A DNA stretch of 64,000 nt from the NCBI GenBank assembly GCA_038106145.1, contig JAYODD010000010.1:1-64000 (forward strand), read 5' to 3'. This DNA comes from JBFJKD01 sp038106145. GTDB taxonomy: Bacteria > Pseudomonadota > Gammaproteobacteria > Pseudomonadales > Porticoccaceae. The position numbers and the translations under genes are program-made. Below the pieces are notes generated by a model. That model saw only the letters and a program-made list of their open reading frames with translations, did not search any database and was not told where the DNA came from. Positions 16,364 through 28,661 of this stretch are shown in pieces (the first letter of the stretch is position 1; each line of letters opens with the position of its first letter).

Positions 16364-17584
16364 TTAGAATGCGAAATCCACCCACACCCATACTTTGTCC
16401 GCATCCGCATTGATGTCCCCTGCATCATAGGCGGCGTATTTGATGCCCGCAGAATAATGCTGGCCAAATTGTCTGCTGTAGACAAGATTCCACTCACTAC
16501 CCAGATCATCAACACTGGTGGATTCGTCGTCCGTTTCGAACTCGTGGTAAATCACCGCCCAAGCCCCGCCGGCCAGAGGGCCCTTAACCGAGATATAGCG
16601 ATCGACCAGCCCCTGTGGCGGCGTCTTTAAAAATAAATCCGCCCAACCGTTAAATTTATGCAGTGTCGCCAGGGGGGTCGCAAACCCGTAGGCGCCGTCG
16701 TCCGAACCCAGTACTTCGTAACCCAGGCTGGCGGTGATTCCTGTAACAGTCGCCCCGGCCTCGATCAGATAATAATCGCTGTCGTACTCAAGGGAACCAC
16801 TCTTATAGTTCTGAGTCGCGTATTCGAGAGCGTACGGAAAGGCCAGATTGTCCTGCGCCGCGAGCGTCCCTTTCAGGCTGACACCGTAAGTATCCAGACC
16901 ATTTTCAACGCCTGGTTCCACCTCCAGTAAATAGGCATACGCGGTAACTGTGCCGACTGGCGTGACATAGGAAGCATTGAACAGGTGGTCCCGCGAGTCG
17001 ATGTCGACGTCTTTTGCAAAGATGCTCAGACGCTGGGTGACGTAGGCATATTTCAACGTGAAATCCTGTACCGGAATCACATCGACACTGAACGCATCGA
17101 AGGTTTGCCGGTCCTGTCGCCAACCCACATCACCAATAAAGCGTTGGCCATCGTAGTTAAGCGCCTGACGACCCCATTTAACAGTTACCATCGCATTTTT
17201 ATACTGAATATAGGCTTGATCGAGCTCTGTGGTCTCGGGGTCTGCAATGACGGAATACTCTCCGGGATTGAATCCGGTCGGGCCGACGGAATAACTGTCC
17301 ACTCCGCCCACAATGCGGCTATCTTCCATTTCGACGGTAGCGGAAAAGCCGTTAAACACGCCGGTGTGATAGCCCAGGCGACTGCGTAACGTTAGCGCTT
17401 CAGCATCCCCCAGCGCATTGTCCTGATCCACAGTTTCGAAACGCAACCGAAAATCTCCGTATACAACACCATGAGTCAGCGCCTCGGTAATTTGATTCAC
17501 CTCCCGGGATTCCTCTGCCTGCAAACCGCCAGAGAATCCCAGCAACAACACCAAAGCCAACCGAAAACTATTTTTACCTTTCAT
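16364..17584 (-). CDS. Outer-membrane porin, alginate-export/OprO-like beta barrel
   Basis: 406 residues. A signal peptide (MKGKNSFRLALVLLLGFSGGLQA) precedes alternating hydrophobic strands rich in Tyr, and the last residues (WVWVDFAF) end in the C-terminal Phe that BAM recognises. The segment YGDFRLRFETVDQDN (about 39-53) is typical of such porins. Two ATGs compete, at 17596 and 17584, each with GGAAG 7 nt before it; the second gives the cleaner signal peptide. It lies 87 bp after the ABC ATPase gene on the same strand, so it may let the ABC system's substrate, probably nitrate, cross the outer membrane. Confidence 0.8.
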   Translation of the reverse strand: MKGKNSFRLALVLLLGFSGGLQAEESREVNQITEALTHGVVYGDFRLRFETVDQDNALGDAEALTLRSRLGYHTGVFNGFSATVEMEDSRIVGGVDSYSVGPTGFNPGEYSVIADPETTELDQAYIQYKNAMVTVKWGRQALNYDGQRFIGDVGWRQDRQTFDAFSVDVIPVQDFTLKYAYVTQRLSIFAKDVDIDSRDHLFNASYVTPVGTVTAYAYLLEVEPGVENGLDTYGVSLKGTLAAQDNLAFPYALEYATQNYKSGSLEYDSDYYLIEAGATVTGITASLGYEVLGSDDGAYGFATPLATLHKFNGWADLFLKTPPQGLVDRYISVKGPLAGGAWAVIYHEFETDDESTSVDDLGSEWNLVYSRQFGQHYSAGIKYAAYDAGDINADADKVWVWVDFAF

Positions 17585-17671
17585 GACAACTTCCATAACA
17601 ACTTCCTTAGCAGGTGATTTATGGTGATGGTGAATACCGCTTGTTTTTGCGTCCCGCGTTGCCTGGCTGCG

Positions 17672-18535
17672 TCACGCGACCCGCGCGGTTGGTACAGCGT
17701 TCCCATGGGACGATCCACGCGAATTCGTTGCGATGGGTTCGACCTTGCGTTGTTTGTCGTACAAAAACTTTAAAACCTGAGCCCGCAATGCGCCGTATTC
17801 AGCACTGTCCGCCAGGGAGACGCGGTCCCGCGGCCGCTGGAGATCGATATCCAGCACTTCACCGACGGTGGCGGCGGGACCGTTGGTCATCATGACAATG
17901 CGATCAGACAACAACACCGCCTCATCGACATCGTGAGTTACCATAACGACGGTGTTGTGCAACTCGCCCTGAATGGTCATCAGGGTGTCCTGCATATGGG
18001 CGCGGGTCAGTGCATCCAGAGCACCAAAAGGTTCATCCATCAACAAAATATCGGGCTCCATGGCCAGCGCCCGGGCAATACCAACCCGTTGCTTCATGCC
18101 CCCGGATATTTCTCCGGGGCGTTTGCGCATCGCATGACTCATGTGTACCAGATTCAGGTTGTACTCGATCCAGTCTTTCATTTCGCCACGAGACTTGCGC
18201 CGCGTCGAACCACGGCCAAAGACCTGCTCCACCGCCAGCGCAACATTTTCGTAGGCGCTAAGCCAGGGCAACAAAGAATGATTTTGGAATACCACAGCCC
18301 GCTCCGGGCCGGGTTCCCGCACCTCCCTGCCATTTAAAATGACGCCACCCCGGGTAGCGCGATAAAGTCCGGCGACGATGTTCAGAACGGTTGACTTGCC
18401 ACAACCCGAATGCCCAATGAGCGAGATGAATTCGCCGCGCTTGATCTTCAGGTCAACACCTTCAAGCGCGGTAAACGGCCCATTTTCCCCGGGAAAAACC
18501 ATATCCACCTGACTAATCACCAACAACTCACTCAC
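17672..18535 (-). CDS. ABC transporter ATP-binding protein, nitrate type (NrtD/NasD-like)
   Basis: 287 residues. Walker A GHSGCGKST (41-49), signature SGGMKQR, Walker B ILLMDEPFGALD and the switch His (VMVTHDVDEA) are all present. Among ABC ATPases the sequence is of the nitrate/sulfonate/taurine group. The segment GPERAVVFQNHSLLPWLSAYENVALAVEQVF, where the nitrate type has NHSLLPW, points to nitrate or cyanate. The start is GTG, with GGAGGG upstream. It lies 41 bp after the permease gene. The C-terminal 25 residues are not conserved in the family. Confidence 0.9.
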   Translation of the reverse strand: MSELLVISQVDMVFPGENGPFTALEGVDLKIKRGEFISLIGHSGCGKSTVLNIVAGLYRATRGGVILNGREVREPGPERAVVFQNHSLLPWLSAYENVALAVEQVFGRGSTRRKSRGEMKDWIEYNLNLVHMSHAMRKRPGEISGGMKQRVGIARALAMEPDILLMDEPFGALDALTRAHMQDTLMTIQGELHNTVVMVTHDVDEAVLLSDRIVMMTNGPAATVGEVLDIDLQRPRDRVSLADSAEYGALRAQVLKFLYDKQRKVEPIATNSRGSSHGNAVPTARVA

Positions 18536-18576
18536 TTTTCAGCCCTCCCCCCATGTTTGCCGTGTGCACAATTTGC

Positions 18577-19500
18577 CTACCGTACTGCCGCCGCTTTGTC
18601 CCAGGATAGCCAGCGCTGCAACAACAGCATGCCTCTATCCAGTAAAAATCCAATCAGACCGATAACCAGCACCGCCACCATAATGCGACTCAGTGAATCG
18701 GAACTGCCGTTCTGGAACTCGTCCCACACAAATTTTCCAAGTCCCGGGTTTTGCGACAACATCTCCGCGGCAATTAGTACCATCCAGGCCACACCCAGGG
18801 ACAGCCGCATTCCGGTAAAAATCATCGGCACAGACGCGGGCAATACAATTTTCCGAATATGTTTTAATGTCCCCATGCGCAACACGCGACTGACGTTAAG
18901 CAGATCCTGATCGACGGAGGCAACGCCCACGGAGGTATTGATTAACATCGGCCACAGGCTGCACATGGTTACCGTGACCATGGAGATCAAAAACGCTTTT
19001 GGCACCACCGGGTCCGGGGTCACGTAAAGCGCGCTAACCACCATGGTTACCAGTGGCAACCAGGCCAGGGGCGACACCGGCTTCAGCATCTGGATCACCG
19101 GGTTACAGGCTGCGTTCAGCAAGCTGCTCAGGCCCACCAGAACCCCCAGCGGCACCGCGATAACCATGCCAATCAAAAAGCCGCAGGCAACGGTTAACAG
19201 ACTGGTGCCCATCTGATCAATGAATGTTTCCTTACCGGTGTATGGGCGGATTTTTACCTGGTAGTTAGGATCACGCTCGGCACGCTGAGCATTGCGTATT
19301 TCTTGCCGCGCATAAAAAGCGCGTTCCTTCTGTCGCTCCGTCCGGTGTTCCTGATACAGCGCGCTCATTTGGGTCAACACCGCGACCGGCCGTGGAAACT
19401 CGCCGAGCGATGTGTCGATCCGTTGCGCGGCGGCAGACCAGAATAACAAGAACAACAGGATCCCCAGCAACGGCGCACTCAATTTTTTTGCTATACCCAT
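18577..19500 (-). CDS. ABC transporter permease, nitrate type (NrtB-like)
   Basis: 307 residues from the ATG at 19500; a GTG at 19542 would add 14. An N-terminal membrane helix precedes a soluble, charged insert (about 50-100, rich in R, E and Q), then the BPD_transp_1 domain with about six helices. The EAA-like loop is LNVSRVLRMGTLKHIRKIVLPASVPMIFTG, shown here as two parts around the G. This is the membrane channel for the neighbouring ATPase and NrtA-like binding protein. The charged insert between the first and second helices is a usual trait of NrtB-type permeases. Confidence 0.9.
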   Translation of the reverse strand: MGIAKKLSAPLLGILLFLLFWSAAAQRIDTSLGEFPRPVAVLTQMSALYQEHRTERQKERAFYARQEIRNAQRAERDPNYQVKIRPYTGKETFIDQMGTSLLTVACGFLIGMVIAVPLGVLVGLSSLLNAACNPVIQMLKPVSPLAWLPLVTMVVSALYVTPDPVVPKAFLISMVTVTMCSLWPMLINTSVGVASVDQDLLNVSRVLRMGTLKHIRKIVLPASVPMIFTGMRLSLGVAWMVLIAAEMLSQNPGLGKFVWDEFQNGSSDSLSRIMVAVLVIGLIGFLLDRGMLLLQRWLSWDKAAAVR

Positions 19501-19669
19501 TCGCTCAACCTTGTAAAACTGCGTTGTAGTGGCGTTGCGCACCGCACCTGGTTACTCAGTTTTCGCAGGCGCGCCCCGCACGACAGGTTATGCGCGTTGA
19601 TCTCTGCTGTTGTCAGCATCGGCTCGCCAACGTTCAACGCACTATTTAGCGTTTAAATTTCGGCCCAAC

Positions 19670-21040
19670 CTAGAGCCTGTCGCCCCGTTTTAACCCGATC
19701 GGCAGTTTGTTGATGTATTCGTTGGGCCGGGTACCATCGTAGCTAATGCCGTCAATGAACGAAGAGTCCGGTTTTTTAAATCCGGTTTCCGAATCAAAAT
19801 CGGGAAAATCCTCGGCGTGCGCCAGCTGATCGCTGATCAACGACTGTGCAGCGGTGGCGTAGATATCCGGGCGGTACACGTTTTTGGCAACTTCCTTGTA
19901 CCATTCATCGCTTTTGTCTTCGTCGATCTGCCCCCAGCGTCGCATTTGTGTCAGATACCAGATGGCGTCCGAGTAATAGGGGTAAGTTGCGTTGTAGCGA
20001 AAAAACACGTTGAAATCGGGGATGTCCCGCCGATCCCCTTTTTCGTATTCAAAGGTGCCGGTCATGCTGTTGGCGATGACATCGTAATCCGCGCCAACGT
20101 ATTTGGCAGCGGACAGCATTTTTACCGCAGCCGGTCGATTACTATTATTGTTGGCGTCGAGCCACTGCGCTGCGCGAATCAACGCGCGAGTGATACGAAT
20201 AGTGGTATTGGGATATTTTTCTGCGAATTCGGCGGTGATGCCAAATACTTTTTCGGGGTTATTTTTCCATATTTCGTAGTCGGTTATTACCGGAACGCCA
20301 ATACCTTTGAACACCGCTTGCTGGTTCCATGGCTCGCCGACGCAGTAGCCATAAATAGTGCCCGCCTCCAACGTCGATGGCATTTGCGGCGGCGGGGTCA
20401 CCGACAGTAGTACATCGGCATTAAATTGCCCGGACGTATCGCCTTTGTGCGGCGCGTAAAAACCGGGATGCAAGCCCCCGGCAGCCAACCAGTAACGGAG
20501 CTCGTAATTGTGGGTGGAAACGGGAAAAACCATGCCCATATTAAACGGCTTGCCTTCACTGCGATATTTCTCCACGACAGGTTTTAATGCATCGGCTTTG
20601 ATCGGGTGGAGCGGACGACCATCTGGCATGGTCGGAATATTGACCTTCATTTGTTCCCACACCGCCGTGGAAACCGTAATACCGTTACCATTCAGATCCA
20701 TTGAAAAAGGCGTGATGATATGTGCCCGGGTACCGTAGCCAATGGTTGCCGCAAGCGGCTGACCCGCCAGCATATGCGCACCGTCGAGGCGTCCATCAAT
20801 TACTCCGTCGAGCAACACCTTCCAATTTGCCTGCGCCTCGACGGTTACGTATAAACCTTCGTCCTCAAAATAACCATTTTCGTAAGCAACCGCGATAGGC
20901 GCCATGTCGGTTAGCTTGATAAAGCCGAACGTAAGCTCATCTTTTTCCGGCCAACCTATCTTTTCCGCGCGAACCGCTGTCGCCATAAACGACAGTAAAG
21001 TTATCCCCATTACGGTGATCATTGTTTTTGCTACGGACAT
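19670..21040 (-). CDS. Nitrate-type ABC substrate-binding protein (NrtA/CmpA family)
   Basis: 456 residues from the ATG at 21040, which has AAGGAG 7 nt upstream; the frame reaching 21079 adds 13 residues. A signal peptide runs to about residue 25 (ATAVRA). Family marks include LTDMAPIAVAYENGYFEDEG, DGAHMLAGQPLAA, HNYELRYWLAAGG and GYCVGEPWNQQAV. The last two are nearly invariant in NrtA/CmpA and contact nitrate or bicarbonate. Choosing between nitrate and bicarbonate needs a comparison of ligand residues; NrtA is more likely in this phylum. First gene of the operon, with the permease 169 bp downstream. No nitrate reductase lies in the window. Confidence 0.9.
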   Translation of the reverse strand: MSVAKTMITVMGITLLSFMATAVRAEKIGWPEKDELTFGFIKLTDMAPIAVAYENGYFEDEGLYVTVEAQANWKVLLDGVIDGRLDGAHMLAGQPLAATIGYGTRAHIITPFSMDLNGNGITVSTAVWEQMKVNIPTMPDGRPLHPIKADALKPVVEKYRSEGKPFNMGMVFPVSTHNYELRYWLAAGGLHPGFYAPHKGDTSGQFNADVLLSVTPPPQMPSTLEAGTIYGYCVGEPWNQQAVFKGIGVPVITDYEIWKNNPEKVFGITAEFAEKYPNTTIRITRALIRAAQWLDANNNSNRPAAVKMLSAAKYVGADYDVIANSMTGTFEYEKGDRRDIPDFNVFFRYNATYPYYSDAIWYLTQMRRWGQIDEDKSDEWYKEVAKNVYRPDIYATAAQSLISDQLAHAEDFPDFDSETGFKKPDSSFIDGISYDGTRPNEYINKLPIGLKRGDRL

Positions 21041-21418
21041 CGCAATACTCCTTCGACCAACTACAGATTGCTGGAACACATTTTTATTTCATGATCGACT
21101 CTTCAATATCCGTGCCAAACAACAACGTTGCACAGCCACAAGGCCGCAAGCACTTTAAATTAAACAGTTTTATTGCAAAATTAGTGTGGGAAGGAAACGC
21201 AGAAGGGAGATCCCTGCGGGTTTGGCCGGGCACAACAATGGCGCACCATCAGCTACACAACCCGGTGGTTGATGCGCCATTTGAGTGCGCCAGAAGCTAT
21301 AAAATTATTTTTCCTGAATACCACAACTGGCGATTCGCGGCCAAACAGCTTCCACCAGACCAGCGACAAACCAGCTCAAAATTTACTGGCAACGGGGGGA
21401 CGAATCCCACTCGCCACG

Positions 21419-21446
21419 CCCACCAGCCTCCATCCGGCCTGGTGGG
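21419..21446 (-). terminator. Second hairpin downstream of czcA
   Basis: CCCACCAG and CTGGTGGG form a perfect 8-bp stem around a 12-nt loop. No T-run follows, so it may act in RNA stability or as a weak terminator. Confidence 0.35.
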
Positions 21447-21461
21447 TGTAGCTGGAGACAG

Positions 21462-21485
21462 TGCTGACAAGAATGACTGTCAGCA
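21462..21485 (-). terminator. First hairpin downstream of czcA
   Basis: TGCTGACA and TGTCAGCA form a perfect 8-bp inverted repeat with an 8-nt loop, 6 bp after the czcA stop. It lacks a T-run. Confidence 0.4.
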
Positions 21486-21490
21486 ACCGT

Positions 21491-24590
<3,100 letters not shown>

Positions 24591-24601
<11 letters not shown>

Positions 24602-25856
24602 GGCTGGCCCCTGACTTTTCGATATCGGCCTTGATCAGATAGCTGTTGCCGCTGACATATTCCGCGCCGGGTTTCAGGCCACCCAGTACTTCGACGTATT
24701 CGCCGTCGCTGCGCCCGAGTTCGAGCATGCGCACCTCGTAGGTTTCTCCCACGCGTGCGAACACCACGGTAAAATCCCGAAAGGTTTGCAAACCGGAGAC
24801 CCGCACTGCCAGGGGTACTGCAGCACCACCGGTCTTCACATCGGCATTAACGTACAACCCCGGTGTCCAATTGCTATTACTGTTGTCGAAAGCCACCCAG
24901 ACCGGTACCGCCTGAGCGGGACCCGCTCCAGCAGGTGCCATACGCACAATTTTGCCGGTGGCGCTATCGTCACCGCCGGGGCTATGCAGCCGCACTGTTT
25001 GCTCGACGCGCAGGCGGCCAAGATCCCGCGGAAAAACTGATAGCTCGACCCACAACTGAGTGAGGTCGCTGATTTTGAACAGCGTTGCATCGCCCGCCTG
25101 CTCACCGGGATTGATCAGGCGCGCGGTGACGACGCCCCCGATTGGCGCGGTGACTGAATAGACCTGCAAGGAATCATTCGCTTCGATCCGCGCTAACAGA
25201 TCCCCCGCCTGCACCAGGTCCCCCACCGCAACATTGACCGACTTGACCTCGCCGGCAAAACGCGCCCCCAGCTCGCGCACCGCGTCCGGATTGACCACCA
25301 CCCGCCCATACAGGGGCAGCAAATCGTGAATCACCCGGGGGCCGGCCTGCTCCACAACAATGCGCGCTTCTTGCGCGCTCGGCTCCGTTATGGTCACGCG
25401 ACCCTCGTAGCTTGCGTACGCCCACTCATAGGTGGCGCCGGCATATTTGGCAATAACTGCCACGTCGAAGGAATGCGGTTCAGTCACCACCCCATCACCC
25501 CGCAGAAAGTCTTCCTGCGACGTGAAGTGAAAAGTATTTTGCTCGCCATCCAGCCTGGTCAGCACGACACTCAGCTGGACTTCTTCCGGCGCCAGCGCCT
25601 GATCGTCATATCTTGCCCAGGCGCGGTATTCAGGGGGAACGCCAGCCTCAAAAATCGCCAGTTCAACAGTAAATGGTCCATCCGTCAGCAGGCGTCCTCC
25701 GTGCGGACCCTTGTCGAAGGTCGACGCCGCGACTTCGCCATACTGGTCGCTCACCGACTCGCCGTCACTTACGGATGGACCACAACCTGTCATCGACAGG
25801 GGCAAGGTGGCAAGAAAAAAGTAGTAATAAATTTTTTTGTTCATGGCAAAATTCAT
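24591..25856 (-). CDS. czcB: Efflux RND periplasmic adaptor (CzcB-like), lipoprotein
   Basis: 421 residues. The signal ends in a lipobox, LSMTGC, so the protein should be lipid-anchored. After an N-terminal domain of about 130 residues beginning near the GPHGGRLL segment (a typical CzcB metal-handling head), the lipoyl/barrel-sandwich part is seen as VGDLVQAGDLLARIEANDS (about 220) with the second half at VTARLINPGEQAGDATLFKISD. A beta-barrel and membrane-proximal domain follow. It joins the inner-membrane pump to the outer-membrane channel. Overlaps czcC by 4 nt and czcA by 11 nt. Few histidines are present, unlike some CzcB proteins. Confidence 0.9.
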
Positions 25857-27127
25857 CCGTTATCGACCGAAATGAGTTCGCCAGTGAGGCGTTCGATTTC
25901 GGTGTGGTAGTTGTGAGCTTTGCTGGCAGCCGCTATCAGACTGCGCCGCACTTCGATAAACTCGCGCTGTGTAGCCACCCATTCAAGATAACCGTAGCGA
26001 CCCCGTTGGTAGGCTGAGCGAGTTTCTTTTAATATTTTTTCCATCTCCGGCAATACCTGGTCGCGCAGCAGTTCGGTTTCTGAAATGGCGTGCTGCAATT
26101 CCTGGGACAACTCGAACAACTGCGCTTTGACGCGATTCTCCGCCGCCCTGCGCTGCGCCTCCGTGCGCCCGCGCAGGGCCTGCGCTTCGGCAATTCCCGG
26201 CGCGGCCTGACTGCGGGTGAACAGCGGCATCGAAAAACCAAGCACAACGGCATGGTCATCGCTGTCCTCGAAGCGACGGACACCACCGCTAAGCTTTATG
26301 TCGGGGGTGCGTTGAGCCTGTGCCAGGCGGATTTCTGCATCGCGCAGTCGTGCCTCGGACACAAAACGTAAAAAATCGGGGCTTGCCTGCAGGCGCTTTT
26401 CCAGATGAGCAAAACTGACGGGAAGTGGCATCCTGTAGAAATCCGCGCTGATCGCCCCAAACTCCAGTTTTTCAGCGCCCCACATGGCGGCGAGCTTACG
26501 CCGCGATGTCAGCAACTCGTGTTCGGCGTGTTCTTCATCAACCTGCGCGCGCGCCAGCGCAATCCTCGCGCGGGACAACTCGGCAACGGGGGATTTACCC
26601 GCCCTTACGCGTAGCTCGACTGCCGCGATCGTCTGCTGCGCCAGCTCGGTGGCCGAGCGCGTCAACACGATATGCTCCTGGTCAGCGGCGACATGCGTAA
26701 AACGCCGCGCCACTTCGGCGAGGATATCCAACTGGGCCGCCTGCTGTTCCACAGTGATAACATCGCGACCAACGCGCGCCGCTGCCAAACGCGCTGCGCG
26801 TTTACCTCCGAGCTCAATAGTTTGCGCCAGTGCAAATGTGGTTTCGACCGCATCCACACCGGTAAAATCGCCAGACCCTGCAAAATTTTCTACATCCACC
26901 TCCAGTGTCGGCAACGGTCGTAAACCAGCCTGCCGCGTGCGAGCGTCCTGGGCGCGCAACGCGAAATCGGCGGACTCTAGGTCTGGATTGTGCTCGAGTG
27001 TTAGCGCAATGGCTGCGCGTAATGTTAACGGCTGATCGCTGGCATGGGCGACAACAGCGGGCCAGCATACAAGTATTAATAGAATCTGTGCCCAACCACA
27101 GAGACTGTTCCGAGTAGATAGCAGCAT
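25853..27127 (-). CDS. czcC: TolC-family outer-membrane efflux protein (CzcC-like)
   Basis: 424 residues with a signal peptide (to about AHA). The OEP repeats are present: LTLRAAIALTLEHNPDLESADF near the N-terminus and a second internal repeat around LRDAEIRLAQAQRTPDIKLSGGVRRFED. Each repeat yields coiled-coil hairpins of the channel. AFALAQTIELGGKRAARLAAAR (split here at IELGGK) is typical of metal-efflux OEPs, with the ELGGKR motif. It is first in the three-gene efflux unit. The 233 bp upstream separate it from the small protein at 27361. Confidence 0.9.
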   Translation of the reverse strand: MLLSTRNSLCGWAQILLILVCWPAVVAHASDQPLTLRAAIALTLEHNPDLESADFALRAQDARTRQAGLRPLPTLEVDVENFAGSGDFTGVDAVETTFALAQTIELGGKRAARLAAARVGRDVITVEQQAAQLDILAEVARRFTHVAADQEHIVLTRSATELAQQTIAAVELRVRAGKSPVAELSRARIALARAQVDEEHAEHELLTSRRKLAAMWGAEKLEFGAISADFYRMPLPVSFAHLEKRLQASPDFLRFVSEARLRDAEIRLAQAQRTPDIKLSGGVRRFEDSDDHAVVLGFSMPLFTRSQAAPGIAEAQALRGRTEAQRRAAENRVKAQLFELSQELQHAISETELLRDQVLPEMEKILKETRSAYQRGRYGYLEWVATQREFIEVRRSLIAAASKAHNYHTEIERLTGELISVDNG

Positions 27128-27360
27128 AAATAAATGTCCAAGTTAACAAACAGACAAACGAGCGTAGCGGGAGTGCACCTGCCTCCAACACAGCGACACT
27201 CCCTACCGGTTGGCAACCCCAACAATTCGACACCCATAGGGAAATTTGCGCCGATGCAGGGCCTTGAAAACAATTAGCCACCCAATACCATAACCAGTGT
27301 CACCCGGTCACAGCGACCCGGCAAACTCGGCCTGTACCGCCGAAGGAAGTGGGGAAAAGC

Positions 27361-27738
27361 TTATTGAGGTGGGGCCCGTAAAGGCGGGCGTATCGAAAGG
27401 GGAATCGACCAGGGGAGCGGAGCGTTAAATGGCGACTGCTGACAACGAACAACGACAAACCAGATCAACAATAGAAGCAGCGCTGGCAACAACGCCGGCA
27501 TATCGACCTTAAAAAAATTAATGATTCCGTCGGGCACCACATCCGCATCCGCATCCTGGTGTAGAGACTGATCGCCACCGTGGGGTGGGTGACCCCCGAG
27601 GTTATCGAAATGTATAGACACCGGCGGTTCAAGCCCATCCGCGCAGAAATGGCCGTGAGCTCCGATCACCATTGCGCTGAGAAATGCCGCCAGCGCGACA
27701 TAAGCTAATACGGATTGTCGAATCACACCTTTCTTCAC
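27361..27738 (-). CDS. Small histidine-containing membrane protein upstream of czc genes
   Basis: 125 residues from the GTG at 27738, preceded by GAGAAG; another GTG at 27756 adds 6. The N-terminus is a membrane helix or signal (VLAYVALAAFLSAMVIGAHGH). Then comes a periplasmic His/Asp stretch (HGHFCADG, GGHPPHGGDQSLHQDADAD, about 37-66), a second helix (LLPALLLLLIWFVVV) and a Pro-rich tail. Position and metal-binding character recall the small proteins, such as CzcI, that precede czcCBA, and it may sense or buffer metal. Homology is not certain. Same strand as the efflux genes. Confidence 0.65.
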   Translation of the reverse strand: MKKGVIRQSVLAYVALAAFLSAMVIGAHGHFCADGLEPPVSIHFDNLGGHPPHGGDQSLHQDADADVVPDGIINFFKVDMPALLPALLLLLIWFVVVRCQQSPFNAPLPWSIPLSIRPPLRAPPQ

Positions 27739-27923
27739 TTTTGCTTCTCGATGCACACCGCGCGACCGCGTACGCTAAACGGATATTCAAATCGTCAAGG
27801 CAAGCCCGTTTTGCCCGTAGACAGAGACAAATATATCAGGTGTATTCCGCCCTCACAACTGACGCAGCTCAAGGGGTTGCAGGTGCATTGGATACGGTAA
27901 CCAGGGGGGCCGACACCCACACC

Positions 27924-28658
27924 CTAGGAGGACGAAAATTGCCACCTGTTCCGATCCGCAGCACGCAGACGAAAACTGTCGCCAACTTGCGCCCAATAGC
28001 CCGCCAGCAGTAATCGCCAGTGAACCTCAGGCATCGCCTCTCTGCGCCGGAAAAGTTGCCACAAATCCCGTCGCGCCGCGCTGCTGGCAGTCAGGCGCTG
28101 TCGGCATTTTTCCAGATCGAGCAACGCCGTGTTGATAACGGTGGAGTTGTCCTGTTTTTTGATCCGCACAAATATATGCTTGGGATACAGACATCCGTGT
28201 TGCCAGCGAGCGCAATGGAGACGCGCGATCATCTCACCAATAGCTGTCATTACCTGCTTCTGTATCCTGTCATCATCGCGGTACACACCGCGTGCGTACC
28301 ATTCTTCGAGACTGATAAACCCTGCCAAGCTTTCCGTCACCAACAGCGCCCGATGCTCGTCACCCTGCTTGCGGGCGCCATAAAACACCACCGTGGGTAC
28401 TTCAATGCCCAGCTTGTGCAACGCCATTGACGCCCGCACTTCGCGAAAGACAGTTGGCTCGCGCAGAGGATGCCGCCAGGAATAACACAGATGATTAACC
28501 TGACGCTTGCAATAGAACGCTTGCGCGCCAAGCTCCACCAGTTGCACGCCACTAAAACCCCCGCGTCGCTCATTAGGTGCTTCTACCCACGTTCCTGCGG
28601 TATTCCACCATCCTTCGAAGCAGTCCTCCGACGACAACCCGTTGTGATTCACCGCCAC
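27924..28658 (-). CDS. InaA/WaaP-like lipopolysaccharide kinase family protein
   Basis: 244 residues. The kinase-like catalytic loop is LHCARWQHGCLYPKHIFV (about 148-165), where HGxLYPKH replaces the HxDL-H pattern of Kdo kinase, followed by LLDLEKCR (about 182-189) in place of the DFG-like motif. The N-terminal lobe has FYCKRQ, with the ATP-binding Lys. Relatives phosphorylate lipopolysaccharide core sugars or are stress-induced. It begins at a GTG 4 nt after the stop of the methyltransferase gene, so the two are translationally coupled and likely act on the same envelope structure. Confidence 0.75.
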   Translation of the reverse strand: MAVNHNGLSSEDCFEGWWNTAGTWVEAPNERRGGFSGVQLVELGAQAFYCKRQVNHLCYSWRHPLREPTVFREVRASMALHKLGIEVPTVVFYGARKQGDEHRALLVTESLAGFISLEEWYARGVYRDDDRIQKQVMTAIGEMIARLHCARWQHGCLYPKHIFVRIKKQDNSTVINTALLDLEKCRQRLTASSAARRDLWQLFRRREAMPEVHWRLLLAGYWAQVGDSFRLRAADRNRWQFSSS

Positions 28659-28661
28659 CGG

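Larger units (their letters stand above)
21041..21490. other. Intergenic region: nrtA-type promoter region and czcA downstream hairpins
   Basis: 450 bp without a plausible gene. The left part must drive the nitrate operon; I could not pick a convincing -35/-10 pair or an NtrC/sigma-54 site. The right part, downstream of czcA, contains two hairpins, listed separately. Confidence 0.5.
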
